Source: Robiginitalea myxolifaciens | GTDB lineage: Bacteria > Bacteroidota > Bacteroidia > Flavobacteriales > Flavobacteriaceae | DNA length: 64,000 nt | Assembly (NCBI RefSeq): GCF_900115205.1 | Contig: NZ_FOYQ01000001.1 | Coordinates: 833,240 to 897,239, forward strand | Direction: 5' to 3' | Shown: piece by piece, positions 61,634-64,000 of the stretch | How the letters are laid out: the number at the start of each line of letters is the position of its first letter | Numbering within the stretch: the stretch's first letter is position 1 | Notes under the pieces: model-generated | Databases searched by the model: none | What the model was told of the DNA's origin: nothing | What the model saw: only the letters and a program-made list of their open reading frames with translations | Made by a program: the position numbers and the translations under genes

Positions 61634-63124
61634 ATGGTTTATCTCGGTTTTGATCTGGGAAGTTCTTCGGTTAAGGCGGCATTGATCGATGCTGCCGACG
61701 GAAGGGAAATTGCCAGGGCCCATGCCCCGGAATCTGAAATGCCTATCGACGCCCCTCATCCGGGTTGGGCGGAACAAGATCCTGAAGCCTGGTGGACACA
61801 CGCGGTAAGCGCAGCCCGAAAACTCTTTTCCTCAGCAGCCATCAATCCCAGAGATGTCGGTGGAATTGGAATTGCCTATCAAATGCATGGACTGGTTGCC
61901 GTTGGCGAGCAGCAGGAAGTGATCCGCCCCTCGATAATTTGGTGCGACAGCCGCGCAGTTCAAACCGGGGATGCCCTATTCGAAAAGGTTGGTCCTACCG
62001 TGTTCGCGCAGCGCATGCTCAATCATCCGGGTAATTTCACCCTACCAAAGTTGTTATGGGTAAAAGAAAATGAACCGGAGCAGTTTAAGAGAATCCATAA
62101 AATCATGCTGCCGGGGGATTACCTGGCCATGAAACTTAGCGGGCACATCACGACTACCTCAAGCGGGTTGTCCGAAGGCATTCTCTGGGATTTTCAACAA
62201 AACACGCCTGCCCATTGGCTGCTGGAATCCTGCGGGCTTTCCACCGACCTGCTCCCGGCGCTCGTTCCTACCCTGGGCAAGCAGGGCGAGCTCTCGGCAA
62301 AAGCTGCCGCAGCCTTGGGCCTTCCGGAGGGAATCCCCATAGCTTACCGGGCCGGAGACCAACCCAACAATGCCTTGTCGCTGAATGTCATGGAACCCGG
62401 GGAAGTTGCTGCTACCGGAGGAACTTCCGGAGTAGTCTATGCGGTAAGTGATAAGCCCGATAAAGACGAGATCAGTCGAATCAACCAGTTTGCGCATGTG
62501 AATCATACCGCGGAGGCAGCCCGTATCGGTAAATTGCTTTGCATAAATGGCACGGGTATCCAGTATGGATGGCTCAGAAAACTCATGGGTAAAAAACTAT
62601 CCTATAACGAGATGAATGCAAGGGCGAGTGCTGTATCTCCGGGGAGCGATGGCTTGAGCCTCCTGCCCTTCGGAAACGGGGCAGAGCGCATGTTAGGGAA
62701 CAGGTTTCCCGGTGCCTCCATGCATGGTATTGATTTTAACCGCCACAACGAAGATCACTTGTGCCGGGCTGCCCTGGAAGGCATTGCTTTCGCTTTTGCT
62801 TATGGCATGGAATTGATGCAGGATACAGCGCACTTTTCGAAGATACGCGCCGGATCGGATAACCTGTTTCAGGCTGCTGTTTTCGGGGATACCCTGGCCA
62901 CGCTAAGTGGGGCCCGCATTGAGCTTGTAAATACAACCGGGGCCATCGGAGCCGCCCGGGCTGCCGCATTGGCCTGCGGCAACCTGGCCAGTTTGTCCGA
63001 GGCATGTGCCACAGATTCACAGGAAGGATTGTACCTTCCACAAACCGACACCTCCGCCATCCAGGAAGCCTACCAGCGCTGGAAGCAACATTTGCGGAAC
63101 GCATTAGAAAATAAATCATCATAA
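61634..63124 (+). CDS. xylB: Xylulokinase
   Basis: A 496-residue FGGY-family sugar kinase that phosphorylates D-xylulose. The N-terminal [16 protein letters not shown] motif binds ATP phosphates, [13 protein letters not shown] matches xylulokinases, and the C-terminal [10 protein letters not shown] and [15 protein letters not shown] segments fit the family. The ATG at 61634 is preferred to the GTG at 61607, because the former starts directly before the kinase fold. It precedes xylA by 11 bp, forming a xylose catabolism operon whose promoter lies in the 152-bp gap to the DUF4231 gene. Confidence 0.93.
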   Translation: MVYLGFDLGSSSVKAALIDAADGREIARAHAPESEMPIDAPHPGWAEQDPEAWWTHAVSAARKLFSSAAINPRDVGGIGIAYQMHGLVAVGEQQEVIRPSIIWCDSRAVQTGDALFEKVGPTVFAQRMLNHPGNFTLPKLLWVKENEPEQFKRIHKIMLPGDYLAMKLSGHITTTSSGLSEGILWDFQQNTPAHWLLESCGLSTDLLPALVPTLGKQGELSAKAAAALGLPEGIPIAYRAGDQPNNALSLNVMEPGEVAATGGTSGVVYAVSDKPDKDEISRINQFAHVNHTAEAARIGKLLCINGTGIQYGWLRKLMGKKLSYNEMNARASAVSPGSDGLSLLPFGNGAERMLGNRFPGASMHGIDFNRHNEDHLCRAALEGIAFAFAYGMELMQDTAHFSKIRAGSDNLFQAAVFGDTLATLSGARIELVNTTGAIGAARAAALACGNLASLSEACATDSQEGLYLPQTDTSAIQEAYQRWKQHLRNALENKSS

Positions 63125-63135
63125 ATACATCGATC

Positions 63136-64000
63136 ATGATCGTAACCGGAGCACAGGAATATTTTAAGGGAATTGGAAAAATACCCTTCGAAGGGAAGGA
63201 TTCGGACAACCCGTTGGCTTTTAAATATTACGATCCCAGTCAAAAGGTGGGTGGAAAAACCATGGAAGAGCACTTTCGGTTCGCCATTTGTTACTGGCAC
63301 TCCTTTACCGGTCTGGGAGCAGACCCCTTTGGAGCACCGACTCAGGATTTTCCCTGGTTGCGGAATTCCGATCCCATGCAACAAGCCAAAGACAAAATGG
63401 ACGCAGCCTTTGAGTTTATTACCAAGATAGGCGCCCCTTATTTCTGTTTCCATGATTTTGATTTGATAGCCGAAGGGAACACCCTGGCAGAATCAGAAAA
63501 ACGCCTGGATTTTATTACCGATTATGCCGCCGAAAAAATGAAGGCCTCCGGGGTTAAATTGCTCTGGGGTACGGCCAACTGTTTCAGCAATCCGCGTTAT
63601 ATGAATGGGGCGGCAACCAACCCGGATTTTGCCGTGGTGGCGGCAGCAGGGGCACAGGTGAAAAATGCCCTGGATGCGACAATAAAGCTCGGCGGGGAGA
63701 ATTATGTTTTCTGGGGTGGACGCGAAGGCTACATGTCCTTATTGAATACCGATATGGGCCGGGAATTGGACCACATGGCGCAATTCCTCCACATGGCCCG
63801 GGACTATGCCCGAAAACAAGGTTTTAAAGGCACTTTCTTTATTGAGCCAAAACCTATGGAGCCCTCCAAACACCAGTACGATTTTGATGCCGCAACGGTT
63901 CTGGGCTTCCTCACAAAATACGATCTGCTCGACGATTTTAAACTCAATATCGAGGTGAATCATGCCACCCTGGCCCAGCATACTTTTGAACATGAATTGC
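63136..64000 (+). CDS. xylA: Xylose isomerase (3' end outside window)
   Basis: The first 288 residues of xylose isomerase, converting D-xylose to D-xylulose for XylB. Diagnostic motifs are [18 protein letters not shown] near residue 49, FCFHDFD with the catalytic histidine near residue 103, [20 protein letters not shown] near residue 192, [17 protein letters not shown] with metal-binding Glu, and [10 protein letters not shown]. It starts 11 bp after xylB and runs off the window with no frameshift. The usual length is about 440 residues, so about 150 remain outside. Confidence 0.95.
   Translation, partial: MIVTGAQEYFKGIGKIPFEGKDSDNPLAFKYYDPSQKVGGKTMEEHFRFAICYWHSFTGLGADPFGAPTQDFPWLRNSDPMQQAKDKMDAAFEFITKIGAPYFCFHDFDLIAEGNTLAESEKRLDFITDYAAEKMKASGVKLLWGTANCFSNPRYMNGAATNPDFAVVAAAGAQVKNALDATIKLGGENYVFWGGREGYMSLLNTDMGRELDHMAQFLHMARDYARKQGFKGTFFIEPKPMEPSKHQYDFDAATVLGFLTKYDLLDDFKLNIEVNHATLAQHTFEHEL

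Overview
The window looks like a chromosomal segment of a marine Flavobacteriaceae (Bacteroidota) with a fairly GC-rich genome, possibly near Robiginitalea or Muricauda; this placement is inference. The signs are the Bacteroidota promoter signature TAnnTTTG before several genes, the dnaE-trxA-DUF58 gene order, many lipoproteins with a Bacteroidota-type lipobox, a long-form NADP-isocitrate dehydrogenase, and xylose genes.

Layout. (1) 1-5604: core genes: the 3' part of dnaE, trxA, a DUF58 protein and tRNA-Asp. (2) 5560-31459: a 25.9-kb integrative mobilizable element inserted in the 3' end of tRNA-Asp. It is bounded by a 43-bp direct repeat, with a tyrosine recombinase just inside the right end. 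It carries an excisionase-like HTH protein, an AbiEi/AbiEii type IV toxin-antitoxin pair with two 15-bp operators, a mobilization module (mobC, relaxase, probable oriT) and no type IV secretion genes. Its cargo is a nine-gene copper/silver resistance operon and a five-gene zinc-type operon on the opposite strand (DUF6660, TonB receptor, Fur-family regulator, DUF3703, P-type ATPase). (3) 31.4-38.0 kb: an AT-rich stretch with palindromes and tandem repeats beside attR, then DinB, a membrane AraC-type regulator and several NTF2-like secreted or lipoproteins, plus a decayed fragment of one of them. (4) 38.0-51.9 kb: host genes for a sulfotransferase, MFS exporter, HipBA toxin-antitoxin, DUF1223, sulfatase, serine hydrolase, PAS histidine kinase with two single-domain response regulators, and isocitrate dehydrogenase flanked by two TerB-like paralogs. 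(5) 51.9-61.5 kb: the most unusual region, a probable multi-effector conflict (immunity or programmed death) locus. (6) 61.6-64.0 kb: xylB and the start of xylA.

The region-5 locus has two convergent transcription units. The left unit reads rightward: a membrane TPR protein, a caspase fused to an alpha/beta-hydrolase-like domain and a C-terminal helical repeat region, and a small protein resembling a phage family. The right unit reads leftward: a two-TM DUF4231 (SLATT-like) protein, a TIR protein with two more TIR-like segments, and a translationally coupled nSTAND ATPase with a transmembrane anchor. A separate gene for a lysine-rich TGPGVKSK octapeptide-repeat protein diverges from the left unit. 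Together these offer a candidate sensor (STAND ATPase, TPRs), protease (caspase), NAD-cleaving effector (TIR) and pore former (DUF4231). The hydrolase-like domain lacks the nucleophile serine (GHGLG in place of GHSxG). The repeat units of the TGPGVKSK protein differ almost only at synonymous positions, so the peptide appears to be under selection.

Other observations of note are an acetolactate-decarboxylase-like lipoprotein inside the copper operon, a Fur-type palindrome before the zinc operon, and matched pairs of GTATAT-N4-ATATAC-type sites on both sides of hipBA that also face the MFS gene.
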